Of a stretch of DNA of 64,000 nucleotides, positions 7,909-17,054 are shown piece by piece; position 1 is the stretch's first letter; the number at the start of each line of letters is the position of its first letter. The DNA comes from Propionivibrio dicarboxylicus (GTDB taxonomy: Bacteria; Pseudomonadota; Gammaproteobacteria; Burkholderiales; Rhodocyclaceae): the NCBI GenBank assembly GCA_945902805.1, contig CAMDMZ010000023.1:1-64000 (forward strand), written 5' to 3'. The translations under genes and the position numbers were made by a program. The notes below the pieces were generated by a model. That model searched no databases. It was not told the origin of the DNA and saw only the letters and a list, made by a program, of their open reading frames with translations.

Positions 7909-8562
7909 TCAGTCAAGTTCGGCACGGATCAATCGAAACACCTGCTGAAAGTCGGTGCTGGTGAGACGGCGCGTTTGCGTGTTGTAGCGGCTGCAATGAT
8001 AGCTATCAATGAGAAGACGGTTCCCCGGTAGTTCGTGGCGCGCACCGTGGCCAAACACCAGCGCCGATTGCTTCATCCCCAACGCCATCAATACGGCTTT
8101 ATGCGCCACCAAACCGAGTGCAAGAATGACCCGCACCTCTGGCGATGCCGACAACTCGGTAGCAAGAAAACGATTACAGGTCTTGATCTCAGCCGGCTCA
8201 GGTTTGTTTTCCGGAGGAAGACATTTCACGGCATTGGTGATCCGGCAATCGATCAAGCTCAAACCGTCATCTGACGCCACTGATACAGGCTTGGAAGAAA
8301 AGCCGAAATCGTAGAGTGTCTGGTACAGCAGTATTCCGGCAAAATCGCCGGTAAATGGGCGTCCCGAACGATTTGCACCGTGCATTCCGGGGGCCAACCC
8401 AGCGATCAATAGCCGCGCTTTCGGATCACCAAAAGGATGCACCGGACGACAAAAATAGTCGGGATGCTTTTTGCGCACTTCGTCGAGAAAACGGGCCAAC
8501 CGAGGACAATCGACACAGGTATGCAAGGCGCTTGATGAAGCAGAATGTAGAGAAAGAGTCAT
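7909..8562 (-). CDS. Family-5-like uracil-DNA glycosylase (UdgB type)
   Basis: 217 residues from the ATG at 8562; the longer open frame upstream carries no family sequence. Motif 1 reads G-L-A-P-G-M-H-G-A-N-R-S-G-R-P-F (about 55-70), and Cys16/Cys19 plus two later Cys fit the 4Fe-4S cluster of family 4/5 enzymes. Such enzymes remove uracil and other deaminated bases from DNA. The C-terminal motif reads S-Y-H-C-S where S-Y-H-P-S is usual, a possible change next to the catalytic His. One 26-bp repeat copy encodes residues 198-206. It lies just upstream of uvrC and is divergent from earP. Confidence 0.8.
   Translation of the reverse strand: MTLSLHSASSSALHTCVDCPRLARFLDEVRKKHPDYFCRPVHPFGDPKARLLIAGLAPGMHGANRSGRPFTGDFAGILLYQTLYDFGFSSKPVSVASDDGLSLIDCRITNAVKCLPPENKPEPAEIKTCNRFLATELSASPEVRVILALGLVAHKAVLMALGMKQSALVFGHGARHELPGNRLLIDSYHCSRYNTQTRRLTSTDFQQVFRLIRAELD
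7946..7971 (+). repeat. 26-bp dispersed word, copy 1
   Basis: GTCGGTGCTGG, spacer TGA, GACGGCG; the first two A are replaced by TG. Inside the family-5 uracil glycosylase gene, antisense to it, read as R-R-L-T-S-T-D-F. Confidence 0.85.
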
Positions 8563-8584
8563 TCGGCTAGGATACCGCCACACC

Positions 8585-9652
8585 ATGAATCGCAAACCAC
8601 CCCGCTGCGACATTTTCTGCAAGGTCATCGACAATTTTGGTGACGCCGCCGTGTGTTGGCGGCTTTCGCGACAATTGTGCCGCGAACATGGGTGGAAAGT
8701 TCGACTACTGATTGACCGGCCCGATGTTCTGGACAAGCTCGTGCCGAACGTCTCGTCGGAGCCGGTTATCGTCGAAAAATGGGATGGGGCGTCTGGCTGC
8801 TGCTTTACGAATCCGGCGCCGATAGCCATCGAAGCTTTTGGCTGCGATCTACCGAAAAGCTACATTGACGCAATGATCAGCATGGCGCCACAGCCGCTAT
8901 GGCTCAATCTGGAGTACTTGACCGCCGAGTCGTGGGCTGATGATTGTCATGGGCTGGAATCACGTCATCCACAACTTCCGCTCGTGAAGTTCTTCTTCTT
9001 TCCCGGCTTTACCGACAAAACCGGCGGGTTGCTTCGTGAAGCGGATTATGAGCAACGCCGTAACTCCTTTGATCCGGCGGACTTCCGGCGCGAGTTCGGT
9101 CTACCGGACAATGAGCCACCGGAAACCCTGACCATTTCACTGTTCAGTTACCCGACGCCGCTGCTACCGCAATTGATCACCGCATGGGCAGATTCACCGC
9201 TATCAATACACGCACTGCTTCCGGGAAGCACTGACACGGCCCACAAAATCGGTTCGCTTACGCTTAGTCCCCTGCCCTTCCTGCCCCAGCAGCGCTATGA
9301 CGAACTGCTTTGGCTGAGCGACATCAATTTCGTTCGCGGCGAGGATTCCTTTGTGCGAGCGCAATTGGCCGGCAAACCATTGGTCTGGCACATCTATCCA
9401 CAGGATGAATTTGCGCATATCGCCAAACTCGATGCTTTCCTGCAGCGCTATCCGACGGGAAATAAAATGGAACCATTGTGGAAGGCGTGGAATCTGGCCC
9501 CAGGAGCATCGCCGCTATACTCAGCGTGGCGTTCATTTGTTTCGGAACTGCCCACCTTGAATCAAGCGGCAAAGGCTTGGCAGCAGACGCTCACGCGTCA
9601 AACCGATCTAGCAAGCCGGCTTGTCAAGCTTTATCGCGAGCGGCTAGAATAG
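8585..9652 (+). CDS. earP: EF-P arginine rhamnosyltransferase
   Basis: 355 residues from the ATG at 8585. EarP moves rhamnose from dTDP-L-rhamnose onto Arg32 of EF-P, which activates EF-P to rescue ribosomes stalled at proline runs. The N-terminal signature C-D-I-F-C-K-V-I-D-N-F-G-D with conserved Asp residues (9, 16, 20) is clear, and the C-terminal V-R-G-E-D-S-F-V-R-A-Q nucleotide-sugar site is present. The substrate gene efp follows after 60 bases, and its protein carries Arg at position 32. The start is 22 bases from the divergent glycosylase gene, so both promoters lie in or over coding DNA. Confidence 0.93.
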   Translation: MNRKPPRCDIFCKVIDNFGDAAVCWRLSRQLCREHGWKVRLLIDRPDVLDKLVPNVSSEPVIVEKWDGASGCCFTNPAPIAIEAFGCDLPKSYIDAMISMAPQPLWLNLEYLTAESWADDCHGLESRHPQLPLVKFFFFPGFTDKTGGLLREADYEQRRNSFDPADFRREFGLPDNEPPETLTISLFSYPTPLLPQLITAWADSPLSIHALLPGSTDTAHKIGSLTLSPLPFLPQQRYDELLWLSDINFVRGEDSFVRAQLAGKPLVWHIYPQDEFAHIAKLDAFLQRYPTGNKMEPLWKAWNLAPGASPLYSAWRSFVSELPTLNQAAKAWQQTLTRQTDLASRLVKLYRERLE

Positions 9653-9712
9653 CGGGTTTTCAAAATCCTCCCGCTGCAATAGCCTCCAGTTCAAGAAAGA
9701 ATCGCGTTAACT

Positions 9713-10270
9713 ATGAAAACCGCTCAGGAACTCCGCCCCGGTAACGTCGTCATGGTCGGCAATGACCCGCTCGTCGTGCAAAAGGCCGAATACAACAAGG
9801 GTGGCCGCAGTTCCGCGGTCGTCAAGTTCAAGTTCAAGAATCTGCTTACCGGCACCGCTTCGGAGGGGATCTACAAGGCCGACGACAAGTTTGATCAGGT
9901 CGTTCCCGAGCGCAAGGAATGCACCTATTCCTATTTCGCCGATCCAATGTACGTCTTCATGGACGCCGAGTACAACCAGTACGAGGTCGAAGGCGAAAAC
10001 ATGAGCGATGCGGTGAATTACATCGAGGACGGCATGCCCGTAGAAGTGGTCTTCTTCGATGGCAAAGCAATCTCGGTCGAGATGCCGAATAGCGTCGTGC
10101 GCGAGGTTATCTACACCGAGCCGGCCGTCAAGGGCGATACCTCGGGTAAGGTCATGAAACCGGCCAAGATCAGTACCGGCATGACACTCCCCGTGCCGCT
10201 GTTCGTTGAGATCGGCAACAAGATCGAAATCGATACCCGTACCGGCGAATATAAAAACCGCGTCAAGTAA
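9713..10270 (+). CDS. efp: Translation elongation factor P (Arg32 type)
   Basis: 185 residues, the usual length. EF-P enters the ribosomal E site and speeds peptide bond formation at polyproline stretches. The tip loop reads [15 protein letters not shown], and counting from Met1 the Arg is residue 32. That is the residue rhamnosylated by EarP; E. coli has Lys34 at the equivalent loop, modified by EpmA/B. The gene for the modifier lies directly upstream. A purine-rich AAGAAAG stands before the ATG. Confidence 0.96.
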   Translation: MKTAQELRPGNVVMVGNDPLVVQKAEYNKGGRSSAVVKFKFKNLLTGTASEGIYKADDKFDQVVPERKECTYSYFADPMYVFMDAEYNQYEVEGENMSDAVNYIEDGMPVEVVFFDGKAISVEMPNSVVREVIYTEPAVKGDTSGKVMKPAKISTGMTLPVPLFVEIGNKIEIDTRTGEYKNRVK

Positions 10271-10556
10271 TTCCTTATTGCCGCCAAACCCTACCACCAA
10301 AGGAAGGGGATCGCGGTAGAGACAGAGCTTACTCTCAGCCCCGATGTCCCTCGAGCTGAACTACCGCCCAAGGCTCTTGCCTTGGGCGTATAACGCGGAA
10401 TCGCTGTTCGTGGTTTGTTGATCGGATGCCCGCAAGGGTGGATGACTCGACGCAACTTCAAATCACGCAGAATATTTCAGAATATTCGCTGCTCGGAGTT
10501 TTCATTTGCTGGAAAGGTAGAATCCGGCCCCTACCTGCATATCTTCCAATCGCGTA
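10271..10556 (+). other. 286-base intergenic region with strong RNA structure
   Basis: No open frame of note. A 10-bp perfect hairpin (10365-10374 with 10379-10388, loop TCTT) has no T-run after it, so it is not a classical terminator. Its 5' arm shares bases with another possible stem, GCGGTAG (10313-10319) with CTACCGC (10361-10367), so the two helices compete. A separate inverted repeat GAATATT-TCAG-AATATTC lies at 10470-10487. This could be the efp 3' end, a small RNA or an attenuator; nothing in the sequence decides between them. Confidence 0.45.
10470..10487. promoter_or_regulatory. AT-rich inverted repeat, possible operator
   Basis: GAATATT and AATATTC flank a 4-base centre, about 70 bases upstream of the transglycosylase-like gene. 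The position would suit an operator for that gene, but no regulator can be named. Confidence 0.25.
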
Positions 10557-11066
10557 ATGCTTCCCGACCTGCCGCCCGTTCCGCTTGAATCCCCGCCGGC
10601 ATTGATCCTCACGACCGAACTGAAGCGTAACAACCTGATACCGGGACGCACCACCTTGCCGACACTGCAATGCTTTGTGCAAGAGGCAGACCGTCACAGC
10701 ATCGACCCTTATGTGTTAATGGCCGTGATGAAAACTGAGGGCGGACGGGCGGGCGAACTCGCGCTAAACAGAAACGGTACGATTGACCTTGGGCCAATGA
10801 GCATCAATTCGGTATGGTTGCCGACCCTGGCAAAGCGATACAAGGTTTCTGAGGATGAGATCAAACAGCGCCTGGCCAGCGATGGCTGCACGAATGTCGC
10901 GGCGGCGGCCTGGATTCTGGGGCGAAAAATCGCCGAAAGTGGCAATGTCTGGGAAGGTGTCGCCAACTACCATTCTGTAAATCCGGCCAAGCAGAGCCGT
11001 TACCTGATGCGTGTACACGCCAGCCTGAGTCGCATTCTGGCGCGGCTAAGCACCTTGGTACAGTGA
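10557..11066 (+). CDS. Lytic transglycosylase-like (SLT-fold) protein without signal peptide
   Basis: 169 residues. The segment D-P-Y-V-L-M-A-V-M-K-T-E-G-G (about 50-63) resembles the SLT catalytic helix with Glu61 as the likely acid. It is followed by a D-L-G-P-M-S-I-N motif (usual D-x-G-L-M-Q-I-N) and A-N-Y-H-S, as in small transglycosylases of the IagB/VirB1 type. Those cleave peptidoglycan and are exported. Here the first 45 residues are not hydrophobic, and an in-frame TAG at 10518 rules out a longer start, so no signal peptide is possible. Either it is released by another route or it has another role. It converges with the downstream methyltransferase gene. Confidence 0.6.
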   Translation: MLPDLPPVPLESPPALILTTELKRNNLIPGRTTLPTLQCFVQEADRHSIDPYVLMAVMKTEGGRAGELALNRNGTIDLGPMSINSVWLPTLAKRYKVSEDEIKQRLASDGCTNVAAAAWILGRKIAESGNVWEGVANYHSVNPAKQSRYLMRVHASLSRILARLSTLVQ

Positions 11067-11067
11067 T

Positions 11068-11889
11068 TCAATAAGCGAAGCGCGGCTGAAGTTCGTCGAG
11101 GTTCAATTCCCTCAAAATATCCAGTGCCCGTTGTCGCGCATTGCCACGTGACACACCCGTTTGGCGTGCCACGATCAATTCATTCTTCATCGAGTGTTCC
11201 CAGCCCACCAACTCCGTCACGCTGAGCTGGTAACCATGAGATTCGAGAAGCAAACAGCGCAGCACGTTGGTGATCTGGCTGCCAAATTCACGGGTATGAA
11301 TCGGGTGCCGCCAGAGTTCGGCGAGCGCCGTTTTCGCCAGTGATTGATTCTTGCAACGGCGCAGCTCTGCGGCCACTTCGGCCTGGCAACAAGGGACGAG
11401 CACGATGAATTCAGCTTGTTTCGCCAGTGCAAAGCGAATCGCGTCATCGGTCGCCGTGTTACAGGCATGCAAGGCCGTAACGACGTCGATTCGATCCGGC
11501 AATTCAGGCGCCGCGATTGATTGCTCGACCGTGAGATTGAGGAATGACATGCGCTCAAAGCCCAGCTGCCGAGCGAGATCTTGCGATTTGTCGACCAGCT
11601 CGGGCCGCGTTTCGATGCCAAACACGCGTCCAGTTGGGCGTGATTTCAGGATCAGGTCATACAGGATGAAGCCGAGGTAGGATTTGCCAGCGCCGTGATC
11701 GGCCAAGGTCAGGTCGCCATTTCTGTCCAGAATCTCATTCAGTAGCGGCTCGATGAACTGCACCAGATGGTAAACCTGCTTCAACTTGCGCCGGCTGTCC
11801 TGATTCAGTTTGCCGTCGCGCGTCAGGATGTGCAGTGCCTTGAGCAGCAGTTCGGATTGCTCGGGGCGGATTTCAACGGGACCAGCCAT
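11068..11889 (-). CDS. Class I SAM-dependent methyltransferase of unknown substrate
   Basis: 273 residues from the ATG at 11889. Motif I reads L-A-D-H-G-A-G-K-S-Y-L-G-F (about 62-74), followed by an acidic G-I-E-T-R strand end, then L-H-A-C-N-T-A-T and V-P-C-C-Q. Conserved H-A-C and P-C-C are seen in Methyltransf_32/METTL25-like proteins; that match is from memory and tentative. The substrate cannot be told. The divergent recQ gene starts 135 bases away. Confidence 0.6.
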   Translation of the reverse strand: MAGPVEIRPEQSELLLKALHILTRDGKLNQDSRRKLKQVYHLVQFIEPLLNEILDRNGDLTLADHGAGKSYLGFILYDLILKSRPTGRVFGIETRPELVDKSQDLARQLGFERMSFLNLTVEQSIAAPELPDRIDVVTALHACNTATDDAIRFALAKQAEFIVLVPCCQAEVAAELRRCKNQSLAKTALAELWRHPIHTREFGSQITNVLRCLLLESHGYQLSVTELVGWEHSMKNELIVARQTGVSRGNARQRALDILRELNLDELQPRFAY

Positions 11890-11979
11890 GACAACTCGCT
11901 TGCGGAAGAAAAACGTAGTCTCGCACGGACGACGGGTATTCGAATCGTCGGATAATGCGCAGCGGCAAATGCGCCCAAT

Positions 11980-12005
11980 CGCCGTCCCGCCAGCACCGAC
12001 TTTTT
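11980..12005 (-). repeat. 26-bp dispersed word, copy 2 (intergenic)
   Basis: Full match on the minus strand with spacer CGG. Ends 18 bases before the recQ ATG, in the gap between the divergent methyltransferase and recQ genes. Confidence 0.92.
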
Positions 12006-12023
12006 GACCTAACCTTGCCGACC

Positions 12024-13850
12024 ATGACCACTGCCCTCGAAACCCTGCGTCGCGTCTTCGGCTACGACGCTTTTCGCGGGCCGCAGGGTGAGATTGTTGA
12101 CTACGTCGTGCACGGCGGCGACGCGCTGGTCCTGATGCCGACCGGCGGCGGCAAGTCCTTGTGTTACCAGATTCCCTCCTTGTTGCGTAGCGGCGTTGGC
12201 GTCGTCGTTTCGCCCTTGATCGCCTTGATGCAAAATCAGGTCGATGCCCTGTTGCAGGTCGGCGTGCGGGCGGCCTACCTCAACTCGACGCAAGATTTCG
12301 AAACGGCGATGATCACCGAGCGCGCCTTGCGTAGCGGTGAGTTGGACATGATTTATGTCGCCCCGGAACGCTTGTTCACCGACCGCTTTTTGCGTTTGCT
12401 GGATGAGCTTGACGCGGATAATCGCATCGCACTCTTTGCCATCGACGAAGCGCATTGCGTATCGCAGTGGGGTCACGATTTCCGCCCGGAATACATCCAG
12501 CTATCGCTCTTGCACGAGCGCTTTCCGCGTGTTCCACGCATTGCGCTGACCGCCACGGCCGATGAATTGACGCGGCAGGAAATCATCACTCGGCTGGGCT
12601 TGGGCGAGGCACGAATTTTCATTTCCAGTTTCGATCGACCCAACATCCGCTACATCGTGGTGGACCGTGAGAACCCGCGCAAGCAGTTGCTGGATTTTCT
12701 CGCTGCCCACCGTGGCGAAGCCGGCATCGTGTATTGCCTGTCGCGCAAAAAAGTGGATGAAACGGCAGCCTGGCTGAACACGCAAGGCATCACGGCCCTG
12801 CCGTATCACGCCGGGCTTGACGCCGTAACCCGTGCCAAGCACCAGCAACGTTTTTTACGGGAAGACGGTATCGTCATGACGGCTACCATCGCCTTTGGCA
12901 TGGGCATCGACAAACCCGATGTGCGCTTCGTCGCTCACCTTGATCTGCCCAAGAGTCTCGAAGCCTATTACCAGGAAACTGGCCGCGCCGGACGTGACAG
13001 TGAACCTGCCGAAGCCTGGATGACCTATGGCCTCAACGACGTGGTGATCCATCGACAGCGCATTGACGAATCAGTCGCCGGCGAGGATCAGAAGCGTGTC
13101 GAGCGCGGCAAGCTCGATGCCCTACTGGCCTGGTGCGAGATCGCGGAATGTCGGCGGGTTTCTCTGCTGCGTTACTTTGGCGAGGAATCGACACCGTGCG
13201 GCAACTGTGACACCTGCATCGATCCACCTGAAATCTGGGACGGCACCGAGGCGGCACGCAAAGCGATGTCGGCGGCCTTGCGCACCGGACAACGCTTTGG
13301 TGCGGCGCATCTGACCGATGTGCTGCGCGGCAAGTCGACCGAAAAAGTCGCTCAGTTCGGTCACGACCAGTTGCCCACCTTCGGGGTCGGTGTCGAACTG
13401 GATGACGTGGCCTGGCGCTCGGTATTTCGGCAGATGCTGGCGGCTGGATTGCTACATGCCGACGCCGCAGCCTTCGGCGCGCTCAAGCTCACCGATGCGG
13501 CACGGCCTGTGCTGAAAGGTGAAGCCACGCTGCCGCTGCGGCGCCAGAAGCCGCGCGTGAAAGGCAGCCACAAAAAGTCGGTGCTGGCAGGACGGCGCTT
13601 GGGCGCCGACATTGGCCTTGACCCTGCTGCGGCGACGCTGTTCGAGCGCTTGCGGTCCTGGCGCGCCGAACAGGCGCGCACGCAAGGTGTGCCAGCCTAT
13701 GTGATCCTGCACGACAAGGCGCTACGCGAACTGGCCGTGCGCACACCACAGTGCATGGACGATCTGCTCGCGGTTCCCGGCATCGGCCAAGCCAAGGCAA
13801 CACGTTATGGTGAAAGTTTGTTGCAGATGTTTGCCCCAGATCATCCCTGA
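12024..13850 (+). CDS. recQ: ATP-dependent DNA helicase RecQ
   Basis: 608 residues, close to E. coli RecQ (609). A 3'-5' helicase acting in recombination repair. Walker A T-G-G-G-K-S (about 40) and the DEAH box [16 protein letters not shown] are visible, followed by the RecQ-C-terminal zinc site (four Cys around 375-405) and a C-terminal HRDC domain from about 530. The ATG at 12024 was chosen because it begins the family sequence; an open frame from 11955 would translate the 26-bp repeat at 11980-12005 into the N-terminus. A second repeat copy encodes residues 517-525, in the linker before HRDC. Confidence 0.95.
   Translation: MTTALETLRRVFGYDAFRGPQGEIVDYVVHGGDALVLMPTGGGKSLCYQIPSLLRSGVGVVVSPLIALMQNQVDALLQVGVRAAYLNSTQDFETAMITERALRSGELDMIYVAPERLFTDRFLRLLDELDADNRIALFAIDEAHCVSQWGHDFRPEYIQLSLLHERFPRVPRIALTATADELTRQEIITRLGLGEARIFISSFDRPNIRYIVVDRENPRKQLLDFLAAHRGEAGIVYCLSRKKVDETAAWLNTQGITALPYHAGLDAVTRAKHQQRFLREDGIVMTATIAFGMGIDKPDVRFVAHLDLPKSLEAYYQETGRAGRDSEPAEAWMTYGLNDVVIHRQRIDESVAGEDQKRVERGKLDALLAWCEIAECRRVSLLRYFGEESTPCGNCDTCIDPPEIWDGTEAARKAMSAALRTGQRFGAAHLTDVLRGKSTEKVAQFGHDQLPTFGVGVELDDVAWRSVFRQMLAAGLLHADAAAFGALKLTDAARPVLKGEATLPLRRQKPRVKGSHKKSVLAGRRLGADIGLDPAAATLFERLRSWRAEQARTQGVPAYVILHDKALRELAVRTPQCMDDLLAVPGIGQAKATRYGESLLQMFAPDHP
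13572..13597 (+). repeat. 26-bp dispersed word, copy 3
   Basis: Full match with spacer CAG. In recQ, sense, read as K-S-V-L-A-G-R-R in the linker before the HRDC domain. Confidence 0.93.
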
Positions 13851-13903
13851 GCAGCAGGTTTGTAAGCGATAATTCCGCCCACTTTAAATCCCGAAAGCTG
13901 TTC

Positions 13904-15154
13904 ATGAAGCGCGTCGACGATTTCCGCCTTAAGCTGGGTACCCAGGAACTGGTCCCGATCATGATCGGCGGTATGGGGGTTGATATTTCGACGACGGCGC
14001 TTTCCTTAGTAGCCGCGCGCTTGGGCGGCATCGGCCATATTTCCGATGCCATGGTGCCCACGGTCTCCGACCGGCGCTACAACACCAAGTACGTCAAGGA
14101 CAAGCTCAAGCTCTACAAGTACAACGTCGCCAACAGCGACAAGGCAGTTGTCCAGTTCGACCTCGGGCTCCTCGCCGAAGCGACCGAACACCATGTCCGC
14201 CACAGCATGGAGGCCAAGCGTGGTCCCGGCATGATCTTCATCAACTGCATGGAAAAGTTGACCATGAATGCGCCCAAGGAAACCTTGCGCGTGCGCATGC
14301 GTTCGGCGCTCGATGCCGGCATCGATGGCATCACCCTGGCAGCCGGCTTGCACCTCGGTTCATTTGGTTTGCTGGAAGACCATCCGCGTTTTCGCGATGC
14401 CAAGCTCGGCATCATCGTCTCGTCCCTGCGGGCTCTGCAGCTTTTCGTCAAGAAGAGCGCCCGTACCAATCGCTTGCCTGACTATGTGGTTGTCGAAGGC
14501 CCGCTGGCCGGCGGTCATCTAGGCTTTGGCATGGATTGGGCGCAATATGATCTGGCGACCATCGTGGCCGAAATCCAGGCTTGGTTGGTCGCTGAAAAAC
14601 TGGACATCCCGTTGATTCCCGCCGGCGGCATCTTTACCGGCTCCGACGCGACCCGGTTCCTCGAAAACGGGGCCGGCGCGGTGCAACTCGCGACGCGCTT
14701 CACTGTCACCCATGAGTGCGGTTTACCGGATGACGTAAAGCAGGAATACTTCAAGGCCAGCGAATCGGATATTGAAGTCAATGGCATTTCTCCGACCGGC
14801 TACCCGATGCGCATGTTGAAAAACAGTCCCGCGATCGGCGATGGCATCCGACCCAATTGCGAGGCCTATGGCTATCTGCTTGATGCCACCGGAAACTGCC
14901 AGTACATCCAGGCCTACAACCGCGAAGTGGCGGCGCATCCGGGCGAAAAGAAAGTCAAGGTCTGGGACAAGACCTGTCTTTGCACGCAGATGCGCAATTT
15001 CGAGCTTTGGACCTGCGGCCAATACACCTATCGGCTCAAAGATACGTCGCGCGTCGATGCGAGCGGTAGTTATCAGCTACTGTCGGCCGAACATGTGTTT
15101 CAGGACTATCAGTTCAGCACGGACGACAAGATCGCCTTGCCGGAAGCAACCTAA
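13904..15154 (+). CDS. Nitronate monooxygenase family flavoprotein with Cys-rich C-terminus
   Basis: 416 residues. The first about 300 form the FMN-binding TIM barrel of the 2-nitropropane dioxygenase/nitronate monooxygenase family: P-I-M-I-G-G-M-G-V at the start, E-G-P-L-A-G-G-H-L-G-F in the middle, P-L-I-P-A-G-G-I-F-T-G and G-A-V-Q-L-A-T-R-F near the phosphate site. Such enzymes oxidise nitronates; this subgroup's substrate is unknown. About 100 extra residues follow with T-C-L-C-T-Q-M-R-N-F and W-T-C-G-Q, plus two earlier Cys, which could bind metal or an iron-sulphur centre. It stands 53 bases after recQ and converges with cysM. Confidence 0.8.
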   Translation: MKRVDDFRLKLGTQELVPIMIGGMGVDISTTALSLVAARLGGIGHISDAMVPTVSDRRYNTKYVKDKLKLYKYNVANSDKAVVQFDLGLLAEATEHHVRHSMEAKRGPGMIFINCMEKLTMNAPKETLRVRMRSALDAGIDGITLAAGLHLGSFGLLEDHPRFRDAKLGIIVSSLRALQLFVKKSARTNRLPDYVVVEGPLAGGHLGFGMDWAQYDLATIVAEIQAWLVAEKLDIPLIPAGGIFTGSDATRFLENGAGAVQLATRFTVTHECGLPDDVKQEYFKASESDIEVNGISPTGYPMRMLKNSPAIGDGIRPNCEAYGYLLDATGNCQYIQAYNREVAAHPGEKKVKVWDKTCLCTQMRNFELWTCGQYTYRLKDTSRVDASGSYQLLSAEHVFQDYQFSTDDKIALPEAT

Positions 15155-15163
15155 GCTGGAAAA

Positions 15164-16060
15164 CTAAGCCGGGAAAACACCGGTCGAGAGATAACGGTCT
15201 CCGCGATCGCAAACGATGCTGACGATGGTGGCGTTTTCCAACTGCGCCGCCAGACGCAGTGCAACGCACATGGCACCCCCCGACGAGATCCCGGCGAAGA
15301 TACCCTCCTCTTTCGCCAGACGGCGGGTCATTTCCTCCGCCTGCGCTTGCCCGACGTACTCGATACGATCGACCCGCGAGCCGTCATAGATCTTGGGCAA
15401 ATAGGCTTCCGGCCATTTGCGGATTCCAGGAATCTGTGAGCCCTCCTCCGGCTGGCAACCGATAACCTGGATCGCCGGATTCACTTCCTTGAAGTAGCGC
15501 GAGCAGCCCATGATGGTGCCGGTCGTGCCCATGCTCGAAATGAAATGCGTCAATTGGCCGTCGGTGTCGCGCCAAATTTCCGGCGCCGTGCCTTCGTAGT
15601 GGGCGAGCGGATTGTCCGGATTACCAAACTGGTCGAGCATGATGCCCTTGCCATCGCGCACCATCTGTTCGGCCAGATCACGCGCAGCTTCCATGCTGCC
15701 GGCCTTCGGTGTCAGAATCAATTCAGCGCCGTAGGCCTTCATGGTCTGGCAACGCTCGACGCTCTGGTTCTCGGGCATGATCAGGATCATGCGCATGCCG
15801 CGCAAGGCCGCGCCCATGGCCAGGGCAATGCCGGTGTTGCCTGATGTGGCCTCGATCAGCGTATCGCCGGCCTTGATGGTGCCCCGCTCTTCGGCACGGC
15901 GAATCATCGACAGCGCCGGTCGGTCCTTGACAGAACCCGCCGGATTGTTGCCTTCAAGCTTGGCCAGAATACGGTTGCCACGGGCACGGATGGCCGCGTC
16001 CGGAATTCGCTGCAATTCGACCAGCGGCGTATTTCCGACAAAGTCCTCTAACGTGCTCAT
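15164..16060 (-). CDS. cysM: Cysteine synthase B (O-acetylserine sulfhydrylase)
   Basis: 298 residues. PLP enzyme forming cysteine from O-acetylserine and sulphide or thiosulphate. The PLP lysine motif [10 protein letters not shown] (about 40-49) and the phosphate-binding G-T-T-G-T loop are clear, and [12 protein letters not shown] is the substrate loop. The short form with N-P-x-G-S-V-K-D-R fits CysM better than CysK. The start at 16060 overlaps the hldD stop (ATGA); an alternative start four codons upstream is less likely. Confidence 0.92.
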   Translation of the reverse strand: MSTLEDFVGNTPLVELQRIPDAAIRARGNRILAKLEGNNPAGSVKDRPALSMIRRAEERGTIKAGDTLIEATSGNTGIALAMGAALRGMRMILIMPENQSVERCQTMKAYGAELILTPKAGSMEAARDLAEQMVRDGKGIMLDQFGNPDNPLAHYEGTAPEIWRDTDGQLTHFISSMGTTGTIMGCSRYFKEVNPAIQVIGCQPEEGSQIPGIRKWPEAYLPKIYDGSRVDRIEYVGQAQAEEMTRRLAKEEGIFAGISSGGAMCVALRLAAQLENATIVSIVCDRGDRYLSTGVFPA

Positions 16061-17046
16061 CGCGCCAACCATTTGACGTATTCGGCGACGCCTTGGTCGA
16101 CAGTGGCGAAATCTGCGCTGTAGCCAGCCGCGCGCAACTGACTCTGATCCGCTTCGGTAAAACTCTGGTATTTGCCTTTCAAGGCTTCCGGAAAACTGAT
16201 GTACTCGATGAGACCCTGCGCTACCAATTCAGCGAGCGGCAATGCAGGCTTGCCTTCCAGAGCGCGACAGGAATTTACGGTCGCTGTAGCAAGTTCATTA
16301 AAACTTTGGGCGCGACCGGTACCAAGGTTGTAGATCCCGGAAACACCTCGATCGAGGAAATCCATGTTGACCTTGGCGACATCGCCAACGTAGACAAAAT
16401 CGCGTTGCTGCTCTCCGTTGCCGTAGCCACCGTAGCCTTCAAAAAGCTTGACCTTGCCTTCTGCGCGATATTGGTTGAAGTGATGAAAGGCAACCGAAGC
16501 CATGCGCCCCTTGTGTTGTTCGCGAGGACCATAGACGTTGAAATAGCGAAAACCAACGACCGGCGAGTCAGAGTCTTTTAGACGTCGCCGCACCACCTGG
16601 TCGAACAGAAACTTCGAATAACCGTAGACATTCAATGGTGACTCGAAACCGCGTTCTTCACGAAACACGCCACCACCACCGTAGACGGATGCCGATGAGG
16701 CGTAGAGGTAAGGCACTTCCTGCTCCTGACAAAAATCGAGCAATGACAAGGAGTAGCGATAGTTGTTCGCCATCATGTACTGACCGTCGGTCTCCATGGT
16801 GTCTGAGCACGCGCCTTCGTGGAAGATCGCTTCGACGGCGCCGTCCATCTGGCCATTCTCGACCAAATCGAGGAATTCATGCTTGTCCAGATAATCGGCG
16901 ATTTCGCAATCGGTCAGATTCAGGAACTTGTCGGCTTTCTTAAGATTGTCGACCGCAATGATGTTCTCGATACCGCGATCATTGAGTGCCTTGACCAGAT
17001 TGGCGCCGATAAATCCACAAGCGCCCGTAACAACGTAGTAACTCAT
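16057..17046 (-). CDS. hldD: ADP-L-glycero-D-manno-heptose 6-epimerase
   Basis: 329 residues. Last step of ADP-heptose synthesis for the LPS inner core. Short-chain dehydrogenase fold with an NAD(P) site ([10 protein letters not shown]) at the N-terminus and the catalytic [13 protein letters not shown] is an HldD signature. It lies 8 bases after hldE1, which makes the earlier intermediate, and next to the lapAB genes that control LPS amount. Confidence 0.95.
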   Translation of the reverse strand: MSYYVVTGACGFIGANLVKALNDRGIENIIAVDNLKKADKFLNLTDCEIADYLDKHEFLDLVENGQMDGAVEAIFHEGACSDTMETDGQYMMANNYRYSLSLLDFCQEQEVPYLYASSASVYGGGGVFREERGFESPLNVYGYSKFLFDQVVRRRLKDSDSPVVGFRYFNVYGPREQHKGRMASVAFHHFNQYRAEGKVKLFEGYGGYGNGEQQRDFVYVGDVAKVNMDFLDRGVSGIYNLGTGRAQSFNELATATVNSCRALEGKPALPLAELVAQGLIEYISFPEALKGKYQSFTEADQSQLRAAGYSADFATVDQGVAEYVKWLAR

Positions 17047-17054
17047 TTCAACTC

